Positions 55,175 through 63,081 of a stretch of DNA of 64,000 nt are shown one piece after another (positions within the stretch are counted from its first letter, which is position 1; every line of letters starts with the position of its first letter). Under the pieces are notes generated by a model, which saw nothing but the letters and a program-made list of their open reading frames with translations, was not told where the DNA came from and made no database searches. The stretch is from Beijerinckiaceae bacterium (GTDB lineage: Bacteria; Pseudomonadota; Alphaproteobacteria; Rhizobiales; Beijerinckiaceae), in assembly GCA_009773635.1 (NCBI GenBank), contig WSYC01000011.1, positions 1-64,000 on the forward strand, read 5' to 3'. Position numbers and translations under genes: made by a program.

Positions 55175-56064
55175 AACGTATCGCAGGACTGGACCTGCCC
55201 GGTGCGAAGCCCCTGCTGGAGCCAGCGCGAACGCTGCTCCGAGGAACCATGCGTGAAGCTGTCCGGCACGACATAGCCCTGGCTTTGCTTCTGGAGCTTG
55301 TCATCGCCGATCGCGGCGGCGGCGGCGAGCGCTTCTTCAAGATCGCCCTGCTCAAGCACGCGCCAGCGCTGGTTGGCGTGGTAGGCCCAGACGCCGGCGA
55401 GGCAATCCGCCATCAGCTCGACGCGCACCGAAAGCCCGTTCGCCTCGCGGCGCGAAAGCCGTTGCTGCGCCTGCTGCACCTTGGGCAAGATGCCAAGAAG
55501 GTTCTCGATGTGGTGGCCCATTTCATGCGCGATCACATAGGCATAGGCGAAATCGCCGCCCGCCCGCAGCTTCGTGCGCATTTCCGCAAAGAAGCTCATG
55601 TCGAGGTAGATCTTGCCATCCGGGGGGCAATAGAATGGTCCCATGGCCGCTTCAGCGCTGCCACAGCCCGAGTTCGTGCCGGCGCGATAAAGGACCAGTG
55701 GCGCGCGCTTGAACGGCACGCCGCGCTGCTGCGGCAGAACCTGCTGCCAGACGTCTTCATTCGTTTTCAGAACGCGCGAGACGAAGACGCGCAATTGCTC
55801 TTCCTCCTGCGACGAGGATCGCGGCGGGGCGCTCTGGCGCGAGACCACCTGGCCGCCGTTGCGCGCGCCGGAGACGATTTCCGCACCGCCGATCAGGATC
55901 GCCGGATTGATGCCGAGCGCCCAGCCGACGATCGTGAGCAGCGCGATCGTGCCGAAGCCGAGGCCGCCGCGACCGCCGGGAAAATTCATGCCGCCGCGAT
56001 TGTCGCGGCCTTCGCCACGGCGATCCTCGACGTTTTCCGATTCCTCGATCCCGTCGAGACGCAT
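55156..56064 (-). CDS. Neutral zinc metallopeptidase (YpfJ family)
   Basis: A 302-residue membrane-anchored zinc metallopeptidase of the YpfJ family. After a charged N-terminus a hydrophobic segment (about 33-57, GLGFGTIALLTIVGWALGINPAILIGG) anchors it. The catalytic domain has 'YVIAHEMGHHIENLLGI' (HEXXH zinc site, near residue 180) and 'VELMADCLAGVWA' (zinc-ligand Glu). Cysteines at 'SGCGSAEAAMGPFYCPP' may form disulfides. Its substrate is unknown. The 3' end lies inside a 34-bp duplication. Confidence 0.9.
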   Translation of the reverse strand: MRLDGIEESENVEDRRGEGRDNRGGMNFPGGRGGLGFGTIALLTIVGWALGINPAILIGGAEIVSGARNGGQVVSRQSAPPRSSSQEEEQLRVFVSRVLKTNEDVWQQVLPQQRGVPFKRAPLVLYRAGTNSGCGSAEAAMGPFYCPPDGKIYLDMSFFAEMRTKLRAGGDFAYAYVIAHEMGHHIENLLGILPKVQQAQQRLSRREANGLSVRVELMADCLAGVWAYHANQRWRVLEQGDLEEALAAAAAIGDDKLQKQSQGYVVPDSFTHGSSEQRSRWLQQGLRTGQVQSCDTFNTRAL

Positions 56065-56115
56065 TGGAAGCCTCCACCCTGTCTAACTGTCGCGCAACCT
56101 TGCCGCGAGCAACCC

Positions 56116-56145
56116 AAGCCTGCTGATATCAAGCCTGCTGATATC
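56116..56145. repeat. 15-bp tandem duplication
   Basis: AAGCCTGCTGATATC occurs twice in direct tandem (56116-56130 and 56131-56145), in the gap between the UDG gene and the metallopeptidase gene. Confidence 0.9.
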
Positions 56146-56177
56146 AAGCTCTTGCGCCGAACGAAATCATCTTCTTG

Positions 56178-57020
56178 CTATACGGGGGCTGAATGCCCGT
56201 CGCGCAGGCGAACGGCGAGGGCGCGCAAGTCGCGCCACGCCAGCGATTTCTGTCCCGGCTGGCGCAGCAGATAGGCCGGATGCAGCGTTGCCAGTGCCGG
56301 AATTTTCCTGTTGCCGGCGTCGTAGTCGAACCAGCGGCCGCGGAGCCGCAGGATGCCGTCCTTCTGGTGGAGCAGGTTCTGCGTTGCCGGCGCGCCCATG
56401 GTCACCAGCACATCGGGCGCTGAAAGCTCGATCTGACGATGGATGAACGGCAGGCAGATCGCGATTTCCTGCGGCGTCGGTGTCCGGTTTCCCGGCGGCC
56501 GCCACGGCACGATATTGGCGATATAGACGCTCGAGCGATCAAGGCCGATGGCGTGGAGCATCTTGTCGAGCAATTGCCCGGCGCGTCCGACGAAGGGCTT
56601 GCCGGTCTCGTCCTCGTCGCGGCCCGGCGCTTCGCCGATGATCATCAGTTTCGCGCCCGGCGCGCCATCCGCAAAAACCAGCCGCGAGGCGGTGGATTTG
56701 AGGGCGCAGCCCTCGAAGCCCGCGAGAAGCTTTTCCAGTGTTTCGAGATCGGGGGCGGATTTCGCCAGCGTGCGCGCAGCCATGATGGCATCTTCAGGCG
56801 CAGTATGGGCAGGAAAAGCGGGGACAGGGCGTTGAGGTGTGACTGCAGCGGCAGACCTGTTTCGCCCGGGGCCTTCTTCCGGTGCAGCGGGAAGCGCGGC
56901 GATGGGCGCAGTCGTCTGCGGCAGCAACCGGTTGACGGGTTCGTCACCAATGGCGACATCAACGCCCGCCGCCAGCAGGAATTCGAGAATCTGGCGGGGA
57001 GAATTTGCTTCCATCTGCAT
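56178..57020 (-). CDS. Uracil-DNA glycosylase, family 4-like
   Basis: A 280-residue uracil-DNA glycosylase of the UDG superfamily (family 4/5-like). The active-site motif 'GEAPGRDEDETGKPFVGRAGQLLDKML' is clear (near residue 132), as is 'TLHPAYLLRQPGQKSLAWRDL' near the end and 'YIANIVPWRPPGNRTPTPQE' in the middle. Residues 1-95 form a variable Pro/Ala-rich extension. Only two cysteines are present, so the 4Fe-4S cluster of classical family 4 may be absent. It follows the ETF-QO gene divergently. Confidence 0.88.
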   Translation of the reverse strand: MQMEANSPRQILEFLLAAGVDVAIGDEPVNRLLPQTTAPIAALPAAPEEGPGRNRSAAAVTPQRPVPAFPAHTAPEDAIMAARTLAKSAPDLETLEKLLAGFEGCALKSTASRLVFADGAPGAKLMIIGEAPGRDEDETGKPFVGRAGQLLDKMLHAIGLDRSSVYIANIVPWRPPGNRTPTPQEIAICLPFIHRQIELSAPDVLVTMGAPATQNLLHQKDGILRLRGRWFDYDAGNRKIPALATLHPAYLLRQPGQKSLAWRDLRALAVRLRDGHSAPV

Positions 57021-57179
57021 GCCTCGCCCTCCTTCCGCTGGTTGCCGGTGCCGTGCGCTTCATTCAGCGCGCCCGGCTCTTCATTCTTGCATCTTTGTTC
57101 TTGTCTCTTCGTCCTTGCATTTCTAATGGGCCAGAATATCCAGAACAAGCAAGGGTTTGAAATAAGCCGGATTGAAAAC

Positions 57180-57195
57180 AGTTCATATATGAACT
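57180..57195. promoter_or_regulatory. Perfect 16-bp palindrome before the ETF-QO gene
   Basis: AGTTCATATATGAACT is a perfect palindrome 45 bases upstream of the ETF-QO start and in an AT-rich stretch. Its length and position fit an operator for a dimeric regulator (for example a TetR- or GntR-type fatty-acid or acyl-CoA regulator). The regulator is not known. Confidence 0.55.
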
Positions 57196-57239
57196 ATCAA
57201 GGGCATTATTTGCTGCTGCCAGCCTGAAGGGGGAACGCC

Positions 57240-58916
57240 ATGGAACTGCCCGAACGCGACCAGATGGACTATGACGTCGTCATCGTCGGCGGCGGTCCGG
57301 CCGGGCTTTCGGCGGCGATCCAGCTCAAGCAGCGCGCAGCTGAGAAGGGCGAGGAGATCTCGGTCGTCGTCGTCGAGAAGGGCTCCGAGATCGGCGCGCA
57401 TATCCTCTCCGGCGCGGTCATCGATCCCATCGGCCTCGATAAGCTGATCCCCGACTGGCGCAACGATCCGGATTGTCCGGTCAAGACCCCGGTGACGGCG
57501 GACAGGTTTTATTTCCTCGGCCCGGCCGGCGCGATGCGGCTGCCGAACTTCATGATGCCGAAGCTGCTCGACAATCACGGCAATTACGTGATCTCGCTCG
57601 GTGCCCTGTGCCGCTGGCTGGCGGCGCGCGCCGAGGCGCTGGGGGTGGAAATCTACCCCGGTTTCGCCGCGCAGGAGGTGCTCTACGACGACAAGGGCGC
57701 GGTGATCGGCATCGCCACCGGCGACATGGGCGTCTCGCGTGGTGGCGAGATGAAGGATACCTACACGCGCGGCATGGCGTTGATGGGCAAATACACGCTC
57801 TTCGGCGAGGGCGTGCGCGGCCATCTTGCCAAGCAGCTCATCGCGAAATTCGCCCTCGACAAAAACGCGGATGTGCCGAAATTCGGCATCGGCCTCAAGG
57901 AACTCTGGCAGATCGACCCGAAAAAGCACCAGCCGGGCCTTGTTCAGCATTCGTTCGGCTGGCCGCTCGATGCGAAAACCGGCGGCGGCTCGTTCCTGTA
58001 TCATTTCGACGACAATCTCGTCTCGATTGGGTTTGTTGTGCATCTGAACTATCAGAACCCGACGCTCTCGCCGTTTGACGAGTTCCAGCGCTTCAAGCAG
58101 CACCCGATGATCCGCGACGTGCTGGAGGGCGGCAAGCGCCTGTCCTATGGTGCAAGGGCGATCACCGAGGGGGGGTATCAGTCGGTGCCGAAGCTCGCCT
58201 TCCCCGGCGGTGCGCTGATCGGCTGTTCGGCCGGCTTCGTGAATGTGCCGCGCATCAAGGGCAGCCATAACGCGATGCTCTCCGGCATGCTCGCGGCAGA
58301 CAAGATCGTGGAGGCGCTGGGCGAAGGGCGCAGCCACGATGAACTCGCGGCGTATAACGCCGCCTGGCGTGCGAGCGAGATCGGCAAGGACCTCAAGCAG
58401 GTGCGCAACGTCAAGCCGCTGTGGTCGAAGTTCGGCACCTGGATCGGCATCCCGCTCGGCGCGCTCGATATGTGGACGAACGAACTCTTCGGCTTCTCGT
58501 TCTTCGGCACGCTCAAGCACGGCAAGACCGATGCGGCCTCGCTGAAGCCGCTGGCAGAGGTCACACCGATCGCCTACCCCAAGCCCGATGGCGTGATCTC
58601 TTTCGACAAGCTCTCCTCGGTGTTCCTCTCGGGCACCAACCACGAGGAGGACCAGCCAGTTCACCTGACGCTGAAGGATGCCTCGGTGCCTGTGGGCACG
58701 AACCTGCCCGTCTACGGCGAGCCGGCGCGGCTCTATTGCCCGGCGGGGGTTTACGAGGTCATCTACGCGGATGAAGCCGCAAAGACCGGCCCGCGGTTCC
58801 AGATCAACGCGCAGAACTGCGTCCACTGCAAGACCTGCGACATCAAGGACCCCGCGCAGAACATCACCTGGATCGCGCCCGAGGGCGGCGGCGGGCCGAC
58901 CTATCCGAACATGTAA
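57240..58916 (+). CDS. Electron transfer flavoprotein-ubiquinone oxidoreductase
   Basis: ETF-QO passes electrons from ETF to ubiquinone in fatty-acid and amino-acid breakdown, linking to the quinone made by ubiA. The 558-residue membrane-associated protein has an FAD-binding 'DVVIVGGGPAGLSAAIQLKQRA' near residue 11, a quinone-binding amphipathic region, and a C-terminal 4Fe-4S domain with 'CPAGVYEVIY...NCVHCKTCDIKDP' (near residues 500-545). The ribosome site is AAGGGGGA. It has its own promoter region with a perfect palindrome. Confidence 0.96.
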   Translation: MELPERDQMDYDVVIVGGGPAGLSAAIQLKQRAAEKGEEISVVVVEKGSEIGAHILSGAVIDPIGLDKLIPDWRNDPDCPVKTPVTADRFYFLGPAGAMRLPNFMMPKLLDNHGNYVISLGALCRWLAARAEALGVEIYPGFAAQEVLYDDKGAVIGIATGDMGVSRGGEMKDTYTRGMALMGKYTLFGEGVRGHLAKQLIAKFALDKNADVPKFGIGLKELWQIDPKKHQPGLVQHSFGWPLDAKTGGGSFLYHFDDNLVSIGFVVHLNYQNPTLSPFDEFQRFKQHPMIRDVLEGGKRLSYGARAITEGGYQSVPKLAFPGGALIGCSAGFVNVPRIKGSHNAMLSGMLAADKIVEALGEGRSHDELAAYNAAWRASEIGKDLKQVRNVKPLWSKFGTWIGIPLGALDMWTNELFGFSFFGTLKHGKTDAASLKPLAEVTPIAYPKPDGVISFDKLSSVFLSGTNHEEDQPVHLTLKDASVPVGTNLPVYGEPARLYCPAGVYEVIYADEAAKTGPRFQINAQNCVHCKTCDIKDPAQNITWIAPEGGGGPTYPNM

Positions 58917-58942
58917 CGGGCCACGCGGGGCAAACGGCGGTC

Positions 58943-58982
58943 AAAAAGAAACCGGCCGACGAGGGGGGATCGTCGACCGGCC
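58943..58982 (-). terminator. Intrinsic terminator after the thioredoxin-like gene
   Basis: A long stem (GGCCGGTCGACGA / TCGTCGGCCGGTT on the minus strand) is followed by a T-rich tract (TTTCTTTTT). It serves the thioredoxin-like gene on the minus strand and may also stop ETF-QO transcripts. Confidence 0.8.
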
Positions 58983-59016
58983 AGTTCTTCGTGCGGAAGG
59001 GATATCGGCTGCAGGC

Positions 59017-59442
59017 TTACTGAAGGGCCGCGCCGATAAAGGTCGCGATCCGGTCCTTGTCGGTCACGCCGCCGGAACGCGCGACTTCCTTACCATCCTT
59101 GAAAACGAGAATGATCGACTGGCTGCCGATGTTGTTGGCCTTCTTGAACTCGGTTTCCTTGTCGAAATCGACGACGAAGGCCGAAACGTTCTTCAGGCTA
59201 CCGGTGCCGGAAAGTTCGTTGAACACGGATTCCTGCTTCTTGCAGACCGGGCACCATTCGGCATGAACATGCACGAGGACCGGCTTCGAGCCCTTCAAGG
59301 CAGCGTCAAAGGTGCTCTTCGTGTAGGGGGCGAAACCGGTCGCCAGGGAGAGCGCCGGAAAGGCGATGGCGGAAACGCCGAGCGCAACGGCGGCGCCAAG
59401 CAGGGTGCGGCGGGCAAGGGTGAATTCGTTCGGCCGGGACAT
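59017..59442 (-). CDS. Exported thioredoxin-like protein
   Basis: A 141-residue periplasmic thioredoxin-like protein. The N-terminus (MSRPNEFTLARRTLLGAAVALGVSAIAFPALSLA) looks like a Tat or Sec signal with paired Arg. The redox motif is WCPVCK (near residue 64), preceded by 'KPVLVHVHAEW', and the cis-Pro region is replaced by Ser ('NNIGSQSIILVF'), which is unusual and may change its redox partner. It is divergent from the TPR gene. Confidence 0.85.
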   Translation of the reverse strand: MSRPNEFTLARRTLLGAAVALGVSAIAFPALSLATGFAPYTKSTFDAALKGSKPVLVHVHAEWCPVCKKQESVFNELSGTGSLKNVSAFVVDFDKETEFKKANNIGSQSIILVFKDGKEVARSGGVTDKDRIATFIGAALQ

Positions 59443-59660
59443 GGTCGGGAGTCTCCTGAGGAAAATCTGGCTGGCGCTGCCTCTCAGCAGGCGCCGCGAC
59501 CATGCCGCCCCGCTGCCCCGCTGTCACTTCACGAGGTGCGCACGGACGGATCACAAATCCGTGCGGCGACGGTGCAGCCGGCAAAATCAAAATGCCGCCA
59601 GCGCTATCCCGCTGTTTGGGTCTTTCTGCGGCCTTGTTTCGATGCTAACCGGGAAGATCA

Positions 59661-61514
59661 ATGCTTTTTTTTGCGACTCGTCGCGCTCATCCGGATCGGC
59701 ACATCAGTATGGATTTCTGCTCAGGCTTCCGCCTCACCCAAACGCCGGGGAAACATCAGGCCGGGAAAACCGCGCTCCGGGCGCTGGTCCTGTCTATGGC
59801 TGTTGCGTTTGTGACGGGAACCGCCTTGGCCGCAACGCCGCCTGCGCGCGTCGTCAGCGGTAACGGCGCATCCGGGTCGTTTCTGGCCGGTGTCGTGGCC
59901 AATACCGCGCGCGACATGTCGGCGGCGGCTGAATATTTCCGCGAGGCGCTCAAAGCCGATCCGCGCAATGCCGGGCTTCTCGATCAGGCGTTTCTGGCCG
60001 AGCTTGTCGACGGCAACCACGAGGAGGCCTTCCGGCTGGCGGAACGGGCCATCCGCCACGACAAATCCAACGCGCTGGCGCATGTCGCGCTCGGGGTGCG
60101 GGCGCTCAAGGCGAAACAATATGACCGCGCCCGCGCAAGCTTTGACCGGGCCGGCGGTTCAGCCCGCGAGGCGGATCTGACAATCGGCCTGCTGCGCGCC
60201 TGGGCTCAGGCCGGGGCGGGGGATGTCGCCGGCGCGCTGCAAGGCATCGACCGTTTCAAGGAGAACGAGCTGCGCGGCTATCGCGAGTTCTTCGGCGGGT
60301 TGATCGCTGATCTCGGCAAGCGCCCGGTGGAGGCCGAAACGCGCCTCGCCAACGCCTACAAGACCGAAAACGGCATCATGCGCGTCACGGATGCCTATGC
60401 CCGCATCCTCTCCCGCCGCGGCAAGATCGCCGAAGCGAAGGAGATCGTGACGCAGTGGCGGACGCGGAACACGTCGCAGCCCTATCTCGACCGGCAGTTC
60501 CAGGCGCTCGACAAAGGCGAGGCGCTGCCCCCGCTGGTCGGCAGCGTCACCGAAGGCGCGGCCGAGGTGTTCTACGGTCTTGGCGCTGTCGGCGCAGCCT
60601 CGCGCGATCCGATGACGGCGGTGATCTACCTCCAGCTTGCACGCCTCCTGTCACCGAAAGACGAGGTGATCGCGATCACGCTCGGTGAGTTCTTCGAGCA
60701 GCTCCGGCAGAACGAGCGGGCGGCGGAAACCTACCAGATGGTGCCGGCATCCTCGCCGCTCGCCAACCGCGCAGCCATCGGCCGGGCAACCTCGCTCGAG
60801 CGGCTCGAAAAAACCGATGAGGCGATCATCGTGTTGCGCACCTTGCTCGCCGCACATCCGGAGGACCTTGAGGCCGCCGATACGCTCGGCGCCATCCTGC
60901 GCGTCAAGAAGCGCTGGGTTGAGTCGATTGAAGTCTATGATGCCGCAATCAAATCCGTCGCCAAGCTGGAGCAGCGGCACTGGCCGCTGCTGTTCGGGCG
61001 CGCCATCGGTTACGAGCGCTCCAAGCAATGGGCGAAGGCGGAGCCGGATTTCCTCGCGGCGCTCGATCTGCTGCCGCCCAAGCCACGCTCGCCACGCGAG
61101 GCGGCGGAACGCGCGCAAGTGATGAACTATCTCGCCTATTCCTGGGTCGATATGCATATGAATATCGACAAATCCTTCGAGATGCTGCGGCAGGCAGTAG
61201 CAATGGCGCCGGGGGACGGGGCGGTGGTTGATTCGCTCGGCTGGGCCTATTTCCGTCTAGGTCGCTACGAGGATGCCGTGCGTGAACTCGAGCGCGCCGT
61301 GCTGCTCAAGGCAGGCGATCCCACGATCAACGATCACCTCGGCGATGCCTACTGGCGCGTCGGCCGCCAGCGCGAAGCCCGCTTCAAGTGGAGCCAGACA
61401 CTGACGCTCAATCCCGAGCCCGAGGATCTCGAAAAGATCACCAGGAAGCTCGAAACCGGCCTCGCGGATGGCCCGGCGGCGAATGCCGCCCCGCCCAAAC
61501 CGAACGGCGGCTGA
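59661..61514 (+). CDS. Exported TPR repeat protein
   Basis: A 617-residue tetratricopeptide-repeat protein. An N-terminal hydrophobic segment (about 40-59, ALVLSMAVAFVTGTALA) suggests export or membrane anchoring. TPR-like units run through most of the protein (e.g. 'AAEYFREALKADPRNAGLLDQAF', 'AVDSLGWAYFRLGRYEDAVRELERAVLLKAGDPTINDHLGDAYWRVGR'). TPR proteins act in protein-protein contacts; the partner is unknown. The Met at 59709 is an alternative start. It overlaps ispE by up to 47 bases, so they are co-transcribed. Confidence 0.88.
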   Translation: MLFFATRRAHPDRHISMDFCSGFRLTQTPGKHQAGKTALRALVLSMAVAFVTGTALAATPPARVVSGNGASGSFLAGVVANTARDMSAAAEYFREALKADPRNAGLLDQAFLAELVDGNHEEAFRLAERAIRHDKSNALAHVALGVRALKAKQYDRARASFDRAGGSAREADLTIGLLRAWAQAGAGDVAGALQGIDRFKENELRGYREFFGGLIADLGKRPVEAETRLANAYKTENGIMRVTDAYARILSRRGKIAEAKEIVTQWRTRNTSQPYLDRQFQALDKGEALPPLVGSVTEGAAEVFYGLGAVGAASRDPMTAVIYLQLARLLSPKDEVIAITLGEFFEQLRQNERAAETYQMVPASSPLANRAAIGRATSLERLEKTDEAIIVLRTLLAAHPEDLEAADTLGAILRVKKRWVESIEVYDAAIKSVAKLEQRHWPLLFGRAIGYERSKQWAKAEPDFLAALDLLPPKPRSPREAAERAQVMNYLAYSWVDMHMNIDKSFEMLRQAVAMAPGDGAVVDSLGWAYFRLGRYEDAVRELERAVLLKAGDPTINDHLGDAYWRVGRQREARFKWSQTLTLNPEPEDLEKITRKLETGLADGPAANAAPPKPNGG

Positions 61515-62394
61515 CCCCGGCGCAGCCGTGCTCCGGGAATTCGCCCCTGCGAAGATCAACCTCTACCTGCACGTCCTCGGGCGGCGGGCGGATGGTTATC
61601 ACAGCCTCGAAAGCCTCGTGAGCTTTGCCGATATCGGCGATGATCTGGCGCTTGAACCCGGCGCGGTGCCTGCCTTGACGCTTGATGGCCCGATGGCGGC
61701 GGCGCTTTCGGCTGATGAGGACAATCTCGTCCTGAAAGCCGCCCGGCTGTTTGCCGAAGCTTTTCCCGGTGCGGCGACCGGGCAGTTCCACCTCACGAAG
61801 AACCTGCCGGTAGCCTCCGGCATCGGTGGCGGCTCCAGCGATGCGGCAGCGGCGCTGCGGCTGCTGGCACGCGCCAACAGGATTGCGCTTGCCAAGCCGC
61901 GCCTGATGGCGCTCGCGCGGGCGCTGGGGGCGGATGTCCCGGTGTGTCTTGAGGCCAAGCCCTGCATCATGCGCGGCATCGGCCATGACCTTGAACCCGT
62001 CTTGATGGGCGAGGCGATGCCAGCGGTGCTGATCAATCCGGGCGTCGCGGTTGAGACCCGCGCGGTTTTTGGCGCGCTCGCGCTTCAGCCGGGCGAGGAT
62101 TTCACGCCATTGCGTCCGCCGGAAAGCGCGAGCGGCGATCCGGCGCTGCGCATCCTTGCTGCCATGCGCAACGATCTTGAGGCGCCGGCCATGGCCGTGA
62201 CCGAGGCCATCGGGCAGGCCCTTGATGCGCTGCGTGCCGTGCCCGGTTGCCGCTTTGCCCGCATGTCCGGCTCGGGGGCAACCTGTTTCGGGCTATTCGA
62301 GACGCTTGCCGAAGCGCAGGATGCTGCGGATTCAATCCAGATGAGTCATCCTCACTGGTGGGTTCGCCCGTGCCGGATAAATCTGCCTTTCTGA
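61468..62394 (+). CDS. ispE: 4-diphosphocytidyl-2-C-methyl-D-erythritol kinase
   Basis: IspE phosphorylates CDP-ME in the MEP isoprenoid pathway (with ispH elsewhere in the window). The 308-residue GHMP kinase has 'AKINLYLHVLGRRADGYHSLESLV' at the start, the ATP motif 'PVASGIGGGSSDAAAALRLL' and 'FARMSGSGATCFGLF' near the end. The ATG at 61468 overlaps the TPR gene; the GTG at 61528 ('VLREFAPAKINL') is the conservative alternative. Two MEP enzymes in one window fit a purely MEP-dependent organism. Confidence 0.95.
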   Translation: MARRRMPPRPNRTAADPGAAVLREFAPAKINLYLHVLGRRADGYHSLESLVSFADIGDDLALEPGAVPALTLDGPMAAALSADEDNLVLKAARLFAEAFPGAATGQFHLTKNLPVASGIGGGSSDAAAALRLLARANRIALAKPRLMALARALGADVPVCLEAKPCIMRGIGHDLEPVLMGEAMPAVLINPGVAVETRAVFGALALQPGEDFTPLRPPESASGDPALRILAAMRNDLEAPAMAVTEAIGQALDALRAVPGCRFARMSGSGATCFGLFETLAEAQDAADSIQMSHPHWWVRPCRINLPF

Positions 62395-62481
62395 GCGTGA
62401 GGTCTTTGGCCCTCGGGAGCGAAAATCTCTTGGTGGATCGGGATATCCCGCAGAGGATCAGGCCAAGCCGGGAGTAATCAG

Positions 62482-63003
62482 ATGATTTCGATTGCCTATA
62501 TCCGCACCATGGCGCGTTACAACCGTTGGCAGAACCGCTCGATCCATGCCGCCGCCGACACCCTCTCGCCGGATGAACGCCGCGAGGATCGCGGGGCCTT
62601 CTTCAATTCAATCGAGGGCACGCTCAATCACCTATTGTGGGGTGATTCCATCTGGATGCACCGTTTTGCCGGAACCCCGAAACCGCAGGGCGGCATCGCC
62701 GAGTCTGCGGCGCGTATCCCGGAGTGGAACGATCTGAAGAGGGAACGCTTCGCCGTTGATGAGGCCATCATCCTCTGGTCCGAGGGTGTCACCGAGGAAT
62801 GGCTCGCCGGGGACATGACCTGGTATTCCGGCGCCGCCGGGCGCGAGGTGTCAAAACCCTACTGGTTTCTGGTGGCGCATTTCTTCAACCACCAGACGCA
62901 TCACCGCGGGCAGGTGCATGCGATGCTGACGGCGGCCGGCGCAAAGCCGGAGGATACCGACCTGTTTTTCCTTGAGGATGCGGTGCTGACCGGCGGGATT
63001 TAG
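62482..63003 (+). CDS. DinB family protein
   Basis: A 173-residue protein of the DinB family, a four-helix bundle that usually binds a metal through three histidines (thiol-dependent transferase fold). His residues fit the pattern: 'IEGTLNHLLWGD' (near residue 47) and 'LVAHFFNHQTHHRGQVHAML' (near residues 132-143). The substrate is unknown. It is followed by an AT-rich lipoprotein gene after 78 bases and probably has its own promoter. Confidence 0.9.
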   Translation: MISIAYIRTMARYNRWQNRSIHAAADTLSPDERREDRGAFFNSIEGTLNHLLWGDSIWMHRFAGTPKPQGGIAESAARIPEWNDLKRERFAVDEAIILWSEGVTEEWLAGDMTWYSGAAGREVSKPYWFLVAHFFNHQTHHRGQVHAMLTAAGAKPEDTDLFFLEDAVLTGGI

Positions 63004-63081
63004 AAAATTTTTCCAATCACAGGTTGTGACCTCGACTTTTCTCCTTTGTTGTGAATATTTTCAGAAGGGGAGGGCAAAAAA

